A stretch of DNA of 64,000 nucleotides from JBNKHG01 sp050290225 (GCA_050290225.1 JBNKHG010000056.1:146632-210631), one strand, 5' to 3'. Counted from the first letter of the stretch, positions 17,545-29,972 are shown. The notes: generated by a model not told the origin, from the letters alone. Made by a program: numbers and translations.

Positions 17545-17610
17545 TCTCTGCCAAGCTTTATCAGGTGGTGCCCAAGGCCCGGACTTGATCGGGGCCGCCC
17601 AGGTCGGCAC
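17545..17610 (-). pseudogene. Degenerate duplicate of tRNA-Leu 3' end and terminator
   Basis: The stretch CTGCCAAGCTTTATCAGG... followed by TGGTGCCCAAGGCCCGGACTTGA matches, with small changes, the terminator arm plus 3' end of the tRNA-Leu gene located about 100 bp further on (17649-17700). No complete cloverleaf can be formed. It is a partial tandem duplication or a remnant of an integration at the tRNA 3' end. Confidence 0.6.
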
Positions 17611-17635
17611 GGCGCTCTAGCGGTGCCACTTTCGG

Positions 17636-17672
17636 AAAAAAATAAAGCCCGGCATCACTGCCGAGCTTTATT
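17636..17672 (-). terminator. Terminator after tRNA-Leu
   Basis: AATAAAGCCCGGCA / TGCCGAGCTTTATT inverted repeat at 17641-17672, followed on the minus strand by a T run (17636-17642). It begins only 4 bp after the tRNA CCA end, closing the secG-tRNA-Leu transcript. Confidence 0.85.
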
Positions 17673-17675
17673 GAG

Positions 17676-17760
17676 TGGTGCCCAAGGCCGGACTTGAACC
17701 GGCACGGCTTACGCCACTACCCCCTCAAGATAGCGTGTCTACCAATTCCACCACTTGGGC
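17676..17760 (-). tRNA. tRNA-Leu (GAG)
   Basis: 85 nt with encoded CCA and a long variable arm, as expected for a class II tRNA. The D arm contains AATTGGTAGACACGC. The anticodon loop TTGAGGG, closed by CTATC/GGTAG, gives GAG. It lies 10 bp downstream of secG on the same strand, the standard secG-leu arrangement. Confidence 0.94.
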
Positions 17761-17770
17761 AAAAACTTTC

Positions 17771-18163
17771 TTACTCTGCCTCTTCTTCAACAACAGGCAC
17801 ATCAACTGTTTCATCTTCAGCGGTATCCACCACCGGCACATCGGACTCAATTGCCGACTCCTCAACAACCGCCGGCGCTTCAGCTGACTGCTCGACAATG
17901 GCTGGAATACCCGCATCGGCATCTACTGATGCCCTGTGCTTGGCAATATAAGCCAGACCAAAACTGGTCACAAAAAAGATCGCAGCGAAAATAGCCGTGG
18001 TGCGAGTGAAGAAATTGCCGCCACCCCGGCTGCCGAATACAGTCTGAGAGGCTCCGGCGCCAAAAGACGCGCCTGCTTCGGCCCCCTTACCTTGTTGCAG
18101 CAGGATCAGCGCGATAATCGCCACCGCCGCCAGTACATGCACCACTAATATTAACTGTTCCAT
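17771..18163 (-). CDS. secG: Preprotein translocase subunit SecG
   Basis: Accessory membrane subunit of SecYEG. It has 130 residues with two hydrophobic helices (about 4-22 and 55-75) around the conserved GKGAEAGASFGAGASQTVFGSRG loop region. The last ~50 residues are a highly acidic Val/Glu/Asp tail without clear homologues, common in gammaproteobacterial SecG. tpiA lies 51 bp upstream. Confidence 0.95.
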   Translation of the reverse strand: MEQLILVVHVLAAVAIIALILLQQGKGAEAGASFGAGASQTVFGSRGGGNFFTRTTAIFAAIFFVTSFGLAYIAKHRASVDADAGIPAIVEQSAEAPAVVEESAIESDVPVVDTAEDETVDVPVVEEEAE

Positions 18164-18214
18164 GACTCTGATTCGCTCTTTCTAGCGCACCCACCCCGTG
18201 GGTCCGACCGCCGG

Positions 18215-18955
18215 CTATTCTGCAGCCTGACAGATCGCAAAAAATTCTTCAGCCTGCAGCGAGGCTCCACCCACCAGGGCACCATCAATATCAACCTGGG
18301 CAAAAAGCTCAGCTGCATTGGTCGCCTTCACACTACCACCGTACAGAACTCTCACTTCCGGCCCGACATTTTCAAGTTGCGCCCGAATAAAAGCATGCAC
18401 TTCCTGCGCCTGCGCCGGCGTAGCCGTGCGCCCGGTACCTATAGCCCACACAGGCTCGTAGGCGATGACCGCCTTACCGAAATTGTCGCGACCGACGGCA
18501 TCGATTACCGCCTGCAGCTGCTCACCAATAACCACCAGGGCATTGCCACTATCGCGTTCTTCAAGGGTCTCGCCCACACAAAGCACCGGAACCAGCCCCG
18601 CATCCAATGCGGCCTTGAATTTCTCCGCCACCAGGGCACTGCCTTCGCCGTGATAACTGCGACGCTCCGAGTGCCCCACAATCACATAATGGCAACCCAC
18701 ATCGGCCAGCATATAGCCGGCTATTTCACCGGTATAAGCTCCGCTCTCCCGAGCACTGACATCCTGGGCGCCAACACCAATCGGGCTGTCAACCAAGGCG
18801 TCTACCGCCTGAGCCAGATACACAAAAGGCGCACAAACGCCAACTTCAGTCTTGCGCTCGCCTTGCCACAATGCTTTCAACCCCGCCAGCAAGTCTGCAT
18901 TGCTTGCCTGGGAGCCGTTCATTTTCCAGTTTCCGAGAACCAGTGGACGACGCAT
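18215..18955 (-). CDS. tpiA: Triosephosphate isomerase
   Basis: Interconverts DHAP and glyceraldehyde-3-phosphate. The ATG at 18955 gives 246 residues starting MRRPLVLGNWKMNGS. A TTG five codons earlier (18970) is open but less likely. Catalytic Lys in GNWKMN, His in VGHSERR and Glu in AYEPVWAIGTG are all present. Confidence 0.95.
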   Translation of the reverse strand: MRRPLVLGNWKMNGSQASNADLLAGLKALWQGERKTEVGVCAPFVYLAQAVDALVDSPIGVGAQDVSARESGAYTGEIAGYMLADVGCHYVIVGHSERRSYHGEGSALVAEKFKAALDAGLVPVLCVGETLEERDSGNALVVIGEQLQAVIDAVGRDNFGKAVIAYEPVWAIGTGRTATPAQAQEVHAFIRAQLENVGPEVRVLYGGSVKATNAAELFAQVDIDGALVGGASLQAEEFFAICQAAE

Positions 18956-19135
18956 GGAGGACAATACCAACTATTTGATGCTAACCAATTGGGGGCTTTA
19001 CAGCTGCGACAACCGGTTCAAATCCGGGGGCTGCCTGTGAAGCGGGCGCCAATGTTAGCGGAGAACCGCACAACATACAACGCCTGTCTCCGGGAAAAAC
19101 TGCGATTTCCTCTCAACCCCCAGGAGAGCGCGGAA

Positions 19136-20473
19136 TCAGGAAACCGCCGATTCGACAACGGCCGCCAATTCCTGGGCCAGCTGCTTAACTTGCGCCAGGT
19201 CCTCGCCCTCTACCATAACCCGAATCACCGGTTCGGTACCGGAAGGCCGGAGCAATACCCGCCCGCGACCACCCAACGCCGCTTCGGTAGCCGCAACTGC
19301 GGCCTGCACCGGCTGCTTGGCAGCAACATCTTCCTGACGCGTCAGGCGCACATTGATCATCACCTGAGGCAACTTATGCATACCGCGCTTGATTTCGTGC
19401 AAACACTTCCCGGATGTCACCACTGCAAGCATCACCTGCAGCGCGGAAATAATGCCATCGCCGGTGGTGGTGACTTCGCTACAGACAATATGACCGGAAT
19501 TCTCACCACCCAGGTGCCAGTCACGCTCGCGCATGGCTTCGATCACATATCGATCACCCACCTTGGCTCTCACAAAAGGGATATCATGCTCTTTCAACGC
19601 CAATTCGAAACCAAAGTTACTCATCAAGGTGCCGACCACCCCCCGACACCCGGAGCCGTACTGTTGTTGGTGAGACGCGATAATGTAGAGTATTTCATCG
19701 CCATCGACGATCTCGCCTTTGTGATCCACCAACATAACGCGATCGCCATCGCCGTCAAAAGCAATCCCCAGATCGGCACCCGTTTCCAACACCTGCTCAC
19801 GCAGGGCTTCAGGCTTGGTGGAACCACAAGCGCGATTGATGTTGGTGCCGTTAGGCTCCACCGCAAAGGGAATCACCTTGGCACCCAATTCGGTGAAGAC
19901 CGATGGGGCAATATGGTAGGTGGCCCCGTTGGCGCAATCGAGCACAATCTTCTGCCCCTGCAAACTAAAACCCCAGGGCATGGTGCCTTTACAAAACTCG
20001 ATATAACGACCCGCCGCATCCTCGATACGTCGCGCCTTGCCCAGCTGTTCAGCAGTCGCCATCGGCTTCTCCAGCTGAGCTTCGATAGCCAGCTCCACAT
20101 CGTCCGGCAACTTGGTGCCATTGGCACTGAAAAATTTAATACCGTTGTCGGTGTAGGCGTTGTGCGAGGCACTGATCACAATCCCGGCCTGAGCCTGGAA
20201 GGTACGGGTCAAGTAAGCAATTGCAGGCGTCGGCATAGGGCCTAGAAGCCCAACGTCCACACCCGCATTTATCAACCCCGCTTGCAGGGCCGATTCAAAC
20301 ATATAGCCGGAGATACGGGTATCCTTGCCGATAAGGATATGCTTGGGCCCTTCGAAGCGCTCAGCCAGGACACAGCCCGCCGCCCACCCCAATTTCAGCA
20401 TAAAGTCAGGGGTAATCGCTCCATCACCCACCAAACCTCGAATACCATCCGTTCCAAAATACTTGCGCGACAT
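19136..20473 (-). CDS. glmM: Phosphoglucosamine mutase
   Basis: Converts glucosamine-6-P to glucosamine-1-P for peptidoglycan and LPS precursors. It has 445 residues, with the phosphoserine loop ISASHN near residue 100, metal loop DGDGDR near 240 and phosphate-binding RPSGTEP near 405. It starts MSRKYFGTDGIRG. The folP-glmM pair is conserved across gammaproteobacteria. Confidence 0.97.
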   Translation of the reverse strand: MSRKYFGTDGIRGLVGDGAITPDFMLKLGWAAGCVLAERFEGPKHILIGKDTRISGYMFESALQAGLINAGVDVGLLGPMPTPAIAYLTRTFQAQAGIVISASHNAYTDNGIKFFSANGTKLPDDVELAIEAQLEKPMATAEQLGKARRIEDAAGRYIEFCKGTMPWGFSLQGQKIVLDCANGATYHIAPSVFTELGAKVIPFAVEPNGTNINRACGSTKPEALREQVLETGADLGIAFDGDGDRVMLVDHKGEIVDGDEILYIIASHQQQYGSGCRGVVGTLMSNFGFELALKEHDIPFVRAKVGDRYVIEAMRERDWHLGGENSGHIVCSEVTTTGDGIISALQVMLAVVTSGKCLHEIKRGMHKLPQVMINVRLTRQEDVAAKQPVQAAVAATEAALGGRGRVLLRPSGTEPVIRVMVEGEDLAQVKQLAQELAAVVESAVS

Positions 20474-20561
20474 ATTAAACCGCCTTTTTTAATTTTCCTT
20501 AACCAATGCTCTTGCCTTCCAGAACCGGACAAACCTACCGACGACAACAAAAGTCGCTACG

Positions 20562-21404
20562 CTATATCGCTTCCAATGCCTGGTGCATTTTTATCACATC
20601 CACGGTTTCAGCAACATCGTGAACACGTACGACACTCGCACCTCGCTCCACCGACATCAATGCCAGTGCAAGACTCGCCGGCAGGCGTTCATCGACTGCC
20701 CGTCCCAGCAAACTGCCGATCAGGGACTTCCGGGACAACCCCACCAGCACCGGGTGTCCGAGTGCCACCAATCGCGGCAGCGCCTTGAGCAACATCAGGT
20801 TGTGGGCTGCTGTTTTACCGAAACCAAACCCGGGGTCCAACAGGATACGTTGTGAGGCAATGCCCGCCCCATTACAAGCCTGCACCCGCCGGGAAAGAAA
20901 GTCGTTGACCTCCTTCACAGGGTCATCGTAACTGGGGTCCAGCTGCATGGTGTCCGGCTCACCCCGCATATGCATCAGGCAAACGGGCAAATCGGTGGCT
21001 GCAACGGCCTCCAGGGCCCCATCGCGCGACAGGGCGCGCACATCGTTGATCATCCCCGCTCCCGCCGCAGCGGATTCGCGGATCACAGCTGGCGAACTGG
21101 TATCTACCGAGACAATGGCACCAAGCTCCCCGGCAACAGCCTCCACCAATGGGACGACCCTCGACAACTCCTCGTCGACGCTGACCTTTGCAGCACCGGG
21201 ACGGGTCGATTCTCCCCCAATATCGATAATCGCTGCCCCCGCATCCAACATTTTCTCCGCCTTTTCCAGGGCCAGGTCCCGGGCCAACTGACCACCCCGG
21301 TAGTAACTGCCACCATCAGAAAAGGAATCGGGCGTGACATTGAGAATACCCATCACCACCGGCCGGGTCAGGTCCAGCTGCTGGCTACCACATTGTAATT
21401 GCAT
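20562..21404 (-). CDS. folP: Dihydropteroate synthase
   Basis: Condenses the pterin pyrophosphate made by FolK with p-aminobenzoate; it is the sulfonamide target. It has 280 residues with signatures MGILNVTPDSFSDGG and IIDIGGESTRPGA and the C-terminal RVHDV. It lies between ftsH and glmM, as in E. coli and Pseudomonas. Confidence 0.97.
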   Translation of the reverse strand: MQLQCGSQQLDLTRPVVMGILNVTPDSFSDGGSYYRGGQLARDLALEKAEKMLDAGAAIIDIGGESTRPGAAKVSVDEELSRVVPLVEAVAGELGAIVSVDTSSPAVIRESAAAGAGMINDVRALSRDGALEAVAATDLPVCLMHMRGEPDTMQLDPSYDDPVKEVNDFLSRRVQACNGAGIASQRILLDPGFGFGKTAAHNLMLLKALPRLVALGHPVLVGLSRKSLIGSLLGRAVDERLPASLALALMSVERGASVVRVHDVAETVDVIKMHQALEAI

Positions 21405-21510
21405 GATTGGAAATCACTCTGTAGCGGCAGTGGTCCGGTTTCCTGCCGACAAATCAAAAAAAGGCCAGGGCGGCGAAACCGCCCTGACCTTTCCCTATCA
21501 GCCTGAAGAC

Positions 21511-23427
21511 TCAGTGATCTTTGGCAGGGCCACCAATTGGACCGGTCTTCTTGTCTTTCGCCACCGGTTCACTGGCATCATCCTTCAGGTGACTGTTGAA
21601 GTCGCCATCGTGCCAATCCCGGGGTGGGCGCACCTTGCGCCGCGCCATCAGGTCATCCACCTGTTCGGCATCGATGGTTTCATACTCCATCAAGGCATCT
21701 TTCATAGCCTCGAGAATATCCCGATTTTCCTCGAGGATCTGTTTCGCTTTACGGTAGCAACTATCGACGATGCGACGCACTTCCTCATCAATGGTCTTGG
21801 AGGTGGCTCCGGAGTAATTCGGGGTGCCGGTACCCGGCATCAGACCCTCATCCTCACCGTAATGGAGCGGCCCCAGTTTTTCTGACAGCCCCCACTTGGT
21901 CACCATGCTGCGGGCCAGGTCGGTGGCGCGTTCGATATCGTTCTGGGCGCCGGTGGTCACCCCTTCCAGCCCCAGGGTCATCTCCTCGGCGATACGACCA
22001 CCGAACAGGGAACAGAGCTGGGATTCTATCGCCCGCTTACTCAGACTGTACTTGTCACCTTCGGGCAGGAACTGGGTTACCCCCAGCGCCCGACCACGGG
22101 GAATAATGGTAACCTTGTGTACCGGGTCATGCTCAGGCACCAGACGGCCCACAATGGCGTGACCGGCCTCGTGATAGGCGGTGTTTTCCTTTTCCTTCTC
22201 GCTCATGACCATGGTCTTGCGCTCGGCGCCCATCATGATCTTGTCGCGAGCCTTTTCGAACTCCTCCATAGTCACCAGGCGCTTATTGGCCCGAGCGGCA
22301 AACAGCGCGGCTTCGTTGACGATATTGGCCAGATCGGCACCGGAGAACCCGGGAGTACCACGAGCGATCACTGAAGCGTTGACCTTTTCATCCAGGGGCA
22401 CTTTGCGCATATGCACTTTGAGAATCTGCTCACGGCCGCGAATATCCGGCAAGCCCACATAGACCTGGCGGTCAAAACGGCCCGGACGCATCAGCGCCTT
22501 GTCGAGCACATCCGGGCGGTTGGTGGCGGCAATCACAATCACGCCCTCATTGCCCTCGAATCCGTCCATTTCCACCAGCAACTGGTTGAGGGTCTGTTCG
22601 CGCTCGTCGTGTCCACCGCCGTGACCACCGCCACGGTGACGACCCACCGCATCGATCTCGTCGATAAAGATAATGCAGGGAGACTGTTTCTTGGCCTGGT
22701 CGAACATGTCGCGCACCCGCGAGGCGCCGACACCCACAAACATTTCCACAAAGTCTGAACCGGAAATGGAGAAGAAAGGCACCTTGGCTTCACCGGCAAT
22801 AGCCTTGGCAAGCAGGGTCTTACCGGTACCCGGCTGGCCCGCCATCAGCACGCCACGGGGAATCTGGCCGCCCAGGCGCTGGAATTTGGAGGGATCGCGC
22901 AGGTATTCCACCAGCTCCTGCACCTCTTCCTTGGCTTCGTCTACACCGGCGACGTCGGCAAAGGTGGTTTTGATCTGGTCCTCACCCAACAGGCGCGCCT
23001 TGCTCTTGCCGAAACTCATGGGGCCGCCGCGACCGCCGCCGCCGCCCTGCATCTGGCGCATAAAGAACATAAACACCGCAATAATCAGCAGGATCGGGAA
23101 ACTGGCCACCAGCAACTGCTGCCAGAGACTGGGCTGCTCGGGGCGGCGCCCCTCGACAGTGACGCCGTGGTTGAGCAGGTCATCCATCAGGCGATCGTCG
23201 ATCAACTGGGGACGCACCGACTCGAAATGGGAACCGTCGTGGCGTTCGCCGGAAATAATCAAACCATCAATGCTCACTTCCCGCACCTGGTCGGCCTGAA
23301 CCTCGCTGACAAAATCGGAATAGGTCAGCTTCTCTTCGGTGGTTTGGGGGCTGAAGTTCTGAAAAACGGTCAGGAGTACGGCGGCAATAATCAGCCAAAG
23401 TACCAGGTTCTTCGCCATATCGTTCAA
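21511..23427 (-). CDS. ftsH: ATP-dependent zinc metalloprotease FtsH
   Basis: Inner-membrane AAA+ protease. It has 638 residues: two membrane helices (about 7-24 and 100-121) around a periplasmic domain, Walker A GQPGTGKT near 195, Walker B IIFIDEIDAVG, a His/Gly-rich RHRGGGHGGGHDE loop, and zinc site HEAGH near 417. An inverted repeat between ftsH and folP (GCCCTGGCC region, 21462-21490) may be its terminator. Confidence 0.97.
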   Translation of the reverse strand: MNDMAKNLVLWLIIAAVLLTVFQNFSPQTTEEKLTYSDFVSEVQADQVREVSIDGLIISGERHDGSHFESVRPQLIDDRLMDDLLNHGVTVEGRRPEQPSLWQQLLVASFPILLIIAVFMFFMRQMQGGGGGRGGPMSFGKSKARLLGEDQIKTTFADVAGVDEAKEEVQELVEYLRDPSKFQRLGGQIPRGVLMAGQPGTGKTLLAKAIAGEAKVPFFSISGSDFVEMFVGVGASRVRDMFDQAKKQSPCIIFIDEIDAVGRHRGGGHGGGHDEREQTLNQLLVEMDGFEGNEGVIVIAATNRPDVLDKALMRPGRFDRQVYVGLPDIRGREQILKVHMRKVPLDEKVNASVIARGTPGFSGADLANIVNEAALFAARANKRLVTMEEFEKARDKIMMGAERKTMVMSEKEKENTAYHEAGHAIVGRLVPEHDPVHKVTIIPRGRALGVTQFLPEGDKYSLSKRAIESQLCSLFGGRIAEEMTLGLEGVTTGAQNDIERATDLARSMVTKWGLSEKLGPLHYGEDEGLMPGTGTPNYSGATSKTIDEEVRRIVDSCYRKAKQILEENRDILEAMKDALMEYETIDAEQVDDLMARRKVRPPRDWHDGDFNSHLKDDASEPVAKDKKTGPIGGPAKDH

Positions 23428-23616
23428 AATGCAATCCTCGTAATAACTGCAAACTATAAGGAAGCCTCCATGCCACCTCTTAAAAAAATTATAGCCCGCC
23501 GGGGACCTCTACATACGTTCTCACCAGACTACAGGCCTTTCGCGATTTTCGCCAGCACCTCGGTGTCCAACTCCCACCAAAGTCGCAGTCCCTTCAACAA
23601 CCGCTGCAGAGACTGC

Positions 23617-24237
23617 CTAGCCCTTAAAACCCCTGGCCACCAGGTAGACCTCCCGGGAGCGGGCACGGGAGGCCCCGGGTTTGCGGGTTACCACCTTCTG
23701 AAAGGCCAGTCGGGTCTCTGCCAACAGAGGGTCAAACCCCTCCCCCTGGAACACTTTGGCCACAAAGGTGCCACCGGGCTTTAATACCTGCCGCGCCATA
23801 TCCAGCGCCAACTCCACCAGATACATTGCCCTGGGCTGATCGACACTGGCCATCCCACTCATATTGGGGGCCATATCGGAGATTACAAGGTCGGCCCGCG
23901 TGTCCCCCATCAACGCCAACAGTTCGTTAAAGACGCTGTCCTCGGTAAAATCGCCCTGCACGAATTCCACGCCAGGCAAGGCATCCATGGGCAGGATATC
24001 ACTGCCGATCACCCGCCCCTTGTGACCCACCAGTTCTGCAGCCACCTGGCACCAGCCACCAGGTGCCGCCCCCAGGTCCACCACCAGCATGCCGGGCTTG
24101 AAGAGCTTGTCCTTGCCGTGTAATTCCAGCAGCTTATAGCTGGCACGGGAGCGATAACCATCGGCCTGGGACTGTTTGACATACTGGTCGCTGAAGTGTT
24201 CCTGCAACCAGCGTCCACTACTTTTGGATCGAGCCAT
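23617..24237 (-). CDS. rlmE: 23S rRNA 2'-O-ribose methyltransferase RlmE (FtsJ)
   Basis: Methylates U2552 of 23S rRNA. The ATG at 24237 with AGGAG 5 bp upstream gives 206 residues starting MARSKSSGRWLQEHF. The frame is open 47 codons further upstream but without family similarity. SAM motif VVDLGAAPGGW, MAPNMSG and the conserved Lys in the FVAKVFQG segment are present. ftsH follows 190 bp downstream. Confidence 0.95.
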   Translation of the reverse strand: MARSKSSGRWLQEHFSDQYVKQSQADGYRSRASYKLLELHGKDKLFKPGMLVVDLGAAPGGWCQVAAELVGHKGRVIGSDILPMDALPGVEFVQGDFTEDSVFNELLALMGDTRADLVISDMAPNMSGMASVDQPRAMYLVELALDMARQVLKPGGTFVAKVFQGEGFDPLLAETRLAFQKVVTRKPGASRARSREVYLVARGFKG

Positions 24238-24323
24238 AAAACTCCTGACGACGCATAAGGATAAGGGTAGAATGGGCGCCCTTTTGATACCGTGCCGGAC
24301 GCTGCAAACCGGCCCTCTAACGA

Positions 24324-24638
24324 ATGAGTAGTAATTGTATGTCCTTGACCACCGAGCGTAAAAAACAATATCGCACACTGGGTCACAACCTAAAACCCAT
24401 TGTCACCATTGCCGGCAATGGCCTGAGCGAAGGGGTGCAGGACGAGCTCAACCGTGCCCTCAACGACCACGAGCTGATCAAGGTCAAGCTGGCAATTACC
24501 GACCGCGACATCCGCAAGACGGTCACCCGTGAACTTTGCGATGTGACCGGCGCCGAACTGATCCAGGAGATTGGCAAGGTCGCCCTGATCTTTCGCGAGG
24601 CCAAGCGGCCAAACGCCAGGCTCTCGAATATACGTTAG
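24324..24638 (+). CDS. yhbY: RNA-binding protein YhbY (CRM domain)
   Basis: Small protein associated with pre-50S particles. It has up to 104 residues (99 if the second ATG at 24339 is used), with the KQYRTLGHNLKPIVTIAGNGL and ELIKVKLAITDR segments typical of the CRS1/YhbY fold. It is divergent from rlmE with an 86-bp shared promoter region, the conserved gammaproteobacterial arrangement. Confidence 0.94.
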   Translation: MSSNCMSLTTERKKQYRTLGHNLKPIVTIAGNGLSEGVQDELNRALNDHELIKVKLAITDRDIRKTVTRELCDVTGAELIQEIGKVALIFREAKRPNARLSNIR

Positions 24639-24702
24639 CGTTCCAACTCCCCGACCTCAGGCACACACCGCCCAATATCATTGCGGGCGACGTTTACCTC
24701 AC

Positions 24703-24732
24703 AAAAAAGCCAAGCGCGAGGCCTGGCTTTTT
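24703..24732. terminator. Bidirectional terminator between yhbY and greA
   Basis: AAAAAAGCCA ... TGGCTTTTT, a stem with A and T tracts on both sides, between convergent yhbY and greA. Confidence 0.75.
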
Positions 24733-24733
24733 A

Positions 24734-24754
24734 CTTGCCGCTTGCCGCTTGCCG
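24734..24754. repeat. Three CTTGCCG heptamers
   Basis: Three perfect head-to-tail copies of CTTGCCG immediately before the greA stop. They resemble the larger CAAGCTG heptamer array at 34222-34428. Confidence 0.85.
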
Positions 24755-24756
24755 CT

Positions 24757-25229
24757 CTATAAATGCTTCACATCATCGATTTCGAATTCGACTTCACCAC
24801 CCGGGGTACGGATCACCACACAGTCACCGACCTCCTTGCCAATCAGGCCACGGGCGATGGGCGAATTGACAGAAATCTTATTGTCCTTAACGTCCGCTTC
24901 GTCATCTCCGACAATCTTGTACGTAACCGTTTCGTCGGATTCGACATTGATAATATTGACCGTAGTACCGAATATCACTTTTTCACCCGCCGGAATTTTG
25001 GTGATATCGATAATCTGGGCATGGGACAGCTTGGCCTCGATCTCCTGGATACGACCCTCGCAAAAACCCTGCTGTTCGCGGGCGGCGTGATACTCGGCGT
25101 TCTCTTTGAGATCCCCGTGTTCACGGGCTTCGGCAATCGCCTGCACAATACGCGGGCGCTCCACCTTTTTCAGTTGATCCAGCTCCCGTTGAAGGCGATC
25201 GGCACCCTCTACCGTCATGGGTACTTTGT

Positions 25230-25233
<4 letters not shown>
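24757..25233 (-). CDS. greA: Transcription elongation factor GreA
   Basis: Stimulates cleavage of backtracked RNA by RNA polymerase. The GTG start overlaps the carB stop as GTGA and gives 158 residues (MNKVPMTVEGADRLQRELDQL), the standard length. An N-terminal coiled coil and a C-terminal FKBP-like domain with the conserved PIARGLIGK are visible. The overlap implies coupling to carB. Confidence 0.96.
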
Positions 25234-28451
<3,218 letters not shown>

Positions 28452-28505
28452 TGGGTGCTCTGTCGTTTTTGATCTTAATGGGCGGTCTTAAAGTCAGGCG
28501 ATTTT

Positions 28506-28566
28506 ACAAGCGTCTTTTCTTTCAAGCGTCGCCTTCAAGCGTCTCTTACAATCGTCTTGTCTTTCA
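28506..28566. repeat. CAAGCGTC repeats in the carA-carB spacer
   Basis: Four spaced copies of CAAGCGTC or near variants (CAATCGTC) plus a CAAGC in about 60 bp, separated by pyrimidine-rich stretches. It lies between carA and carB, a 138-bp spacer that is usually short in this operon. Confidence 0.7.
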
Positions 28567-28589
28567 AGCTGCCGCGGAGGCAAAGCGCG

Positions 28590-29738
28590 CTATCGGCGCG
28601 CATCCATCAGTTCGATAAAGTGGTCGAAAAGTGGCGCCGCATCATGGGGTCCGGGACTGGCCTCGGGGTGCCCCTGAAAACTGAAAGCCGGCTTGTCGGT
28701 GCGGTGAATGCCCTGCAGGGTGCCGTCAAACAGCGACTTGTGGGTGGCGCGCAGATTTTCCGGCAAGCTGGCCTCGTCAGCGGCAAAGCCGTGGTTCTGG
28801 CTGGTGATCATCACGGTGCCGTCATCCAGGTTTTGTACCGGGTGATTGCCGCCGTGGTGACCAAATTTCATTTTCTCTGTCTTCGCCCCGGAGGCCAGAG
28901 CCAACAGCTGGTGCCCCAGGCAGATTCCAAAAATCGGAATATCGGTTTCAAGCAAGGCCTGAATGGCAGCGATGGCATAGTCACAGGGCTCGGGATCGCC
29001 AGGGCCATTGGAGAGAAAAATGCCGTTTGGACTCATCGCCAGCACCTCGCTGGCGGGAGTCTGGGCCGGCACCACTGTCAGCTCACAGCCACGATCAGCC
29101 AGCATACGCAGGATATTGCGCTTGACGCCAAAGTCGTAGGCCACCACTTTGTAGGGCTTTTCGCCCTCAACAGGGCTGTGCCCCGCACCCAGTTTCCAAC
29201 TGCCTTCGGACCATTGATAGCTGCGCTCGGTAGACACCACCTTGGCAAGATCCATACCCTTGAGACCACCGAATGCCCTGGCGTCAGCCAGGGCTTTTTC
29301 CTCGTCGCCTTCCCCCAGTTCCAAACCAGCCACAATACAGCCGTTCTGGGCGCCTTTGTCCCGCAACAACCGGGTCAGGCGACGGGTATCGATATCGGCG
29401 ATACCCACCACGTTACGCTCGCGCAGGTAGTCTTCGAGGGACTGCTGGTTGCGAAAGTTGCTGGCCAACAGCGGCAGATCGCGAATCACCAGACCGGCAG
29501 CCCAGATTTTTTCACACTCTTCATCTTCGCTATTGGTACCGGTGTTACCGATATGGGGATAGGTCAGGGTGACAATCTGTCTGGCATAAGAGGGATCGGT
29601 GAGGATCTCCTGGTAACCGGTGATCGCGGTATTGAATACAACTTCCCCGACGGAAACACCGTCGGCCCCAATGGCAGTTCCGCGAAAAACACTGCCATCT
29701 TCCAAAACCAAAATCGCGCTGCGGGCACCCGTAGTCAA
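28590..29738 (-). CDS. carA: Carbamoyl-phosphate synthase small subunit
   Basis: Glutaminase subunit supplying ammonia to CarB. Chosen start is TTG at 29738, which has GAGGAG 6 bp upstream and gives 382 residues, the E. coli length. An upstream TTG at 29768 lacks a ribosome site. Class I glutaminase triad: Cys in FGICLGHQLL and His/Glu in the C-terminal FQGHPEASPGPHD. The unusual start may keep the level of CarA matched to CarB. Confidence 0.93.
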   Translation of the reverse strand: MTTGARSAILVLEDGSVFRGTAIGADGVSVGEVVFNTAITGYQEILTDPSYARQIVTLTYPHIGNTGTNSEDEECEKIWAAGLVIRDLPLLASNFRNQQSLEDYLRERNVVGIADIDTRRLTRLLRDKGAQNGCIVAGLELGEGDEEKALADARAFGGLKGMDLAKVVSTERSYQWSEGSWKLGAGHSPVEGEKPYKVVAYDFGVKRNILRMLADRGCELTVVPAQTPASEVLAMSPNGIFLSNGPGDPEPCDYAIAAIQALLETDIPIFGICLGHQLLALASGAKTEKMKFGHHGGNHPVQNLDDGTVMITSQNHGFAADEASLPENLRATHKSLFDGTLQGIHRTDKPAFSFQGHPEASPGPHDAAPLFDHFIELMDARR

Positions 29739-29934
29739 GTCTATCTCCTCACAAGCTGGCGTGCTCAATATTTAGGCCCAGGCCGGCAAAATCGCTTCGC
29801 GACCCCACGTCCGGAATCCGGAATTGAATCCGCACGACCGGCGGATTTCAGACCGAGGGAAGCCCCGCGCTTAATCCGGGGATTGAGGCGCGTTATCCGT
29901 CGATATCATGGGTATGTACCCGATCGCAGGTTGC

Positions 29935-29972
29935 AAAAAAGCGAGATGAAACACTCGCCTCATCTCGCTTTT
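29935..29972 (-). terminator. Hairpin terminator in the carA leader
   Basis: AAAAGCGAGATGA / TCATCTCGCTTTT (29937-29972) with a 10-base loop and six T on the minus strand. It lies about 200 bp upstream of carA and 210 bp downstream of the chemoreceptor gene, both on the minus strand, so it may end the chemoreceptor transcript or act as an attenuator for carAB. The rest of 29739-30184 shows no gene. Confidence 0.7.

Noticed and set aside
19010..19030. T-arm-like GGTTCAAATCCGG between tpiA and glmM
   Set aside because: No anticodon arm or acceptor stem can be formed around it.
18377..20245. 622-codon open frame on the + strand
   Set aside because: Antisense to tpiA and glmM, which have complete family motifs. 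It is the result of high-GC codon use.
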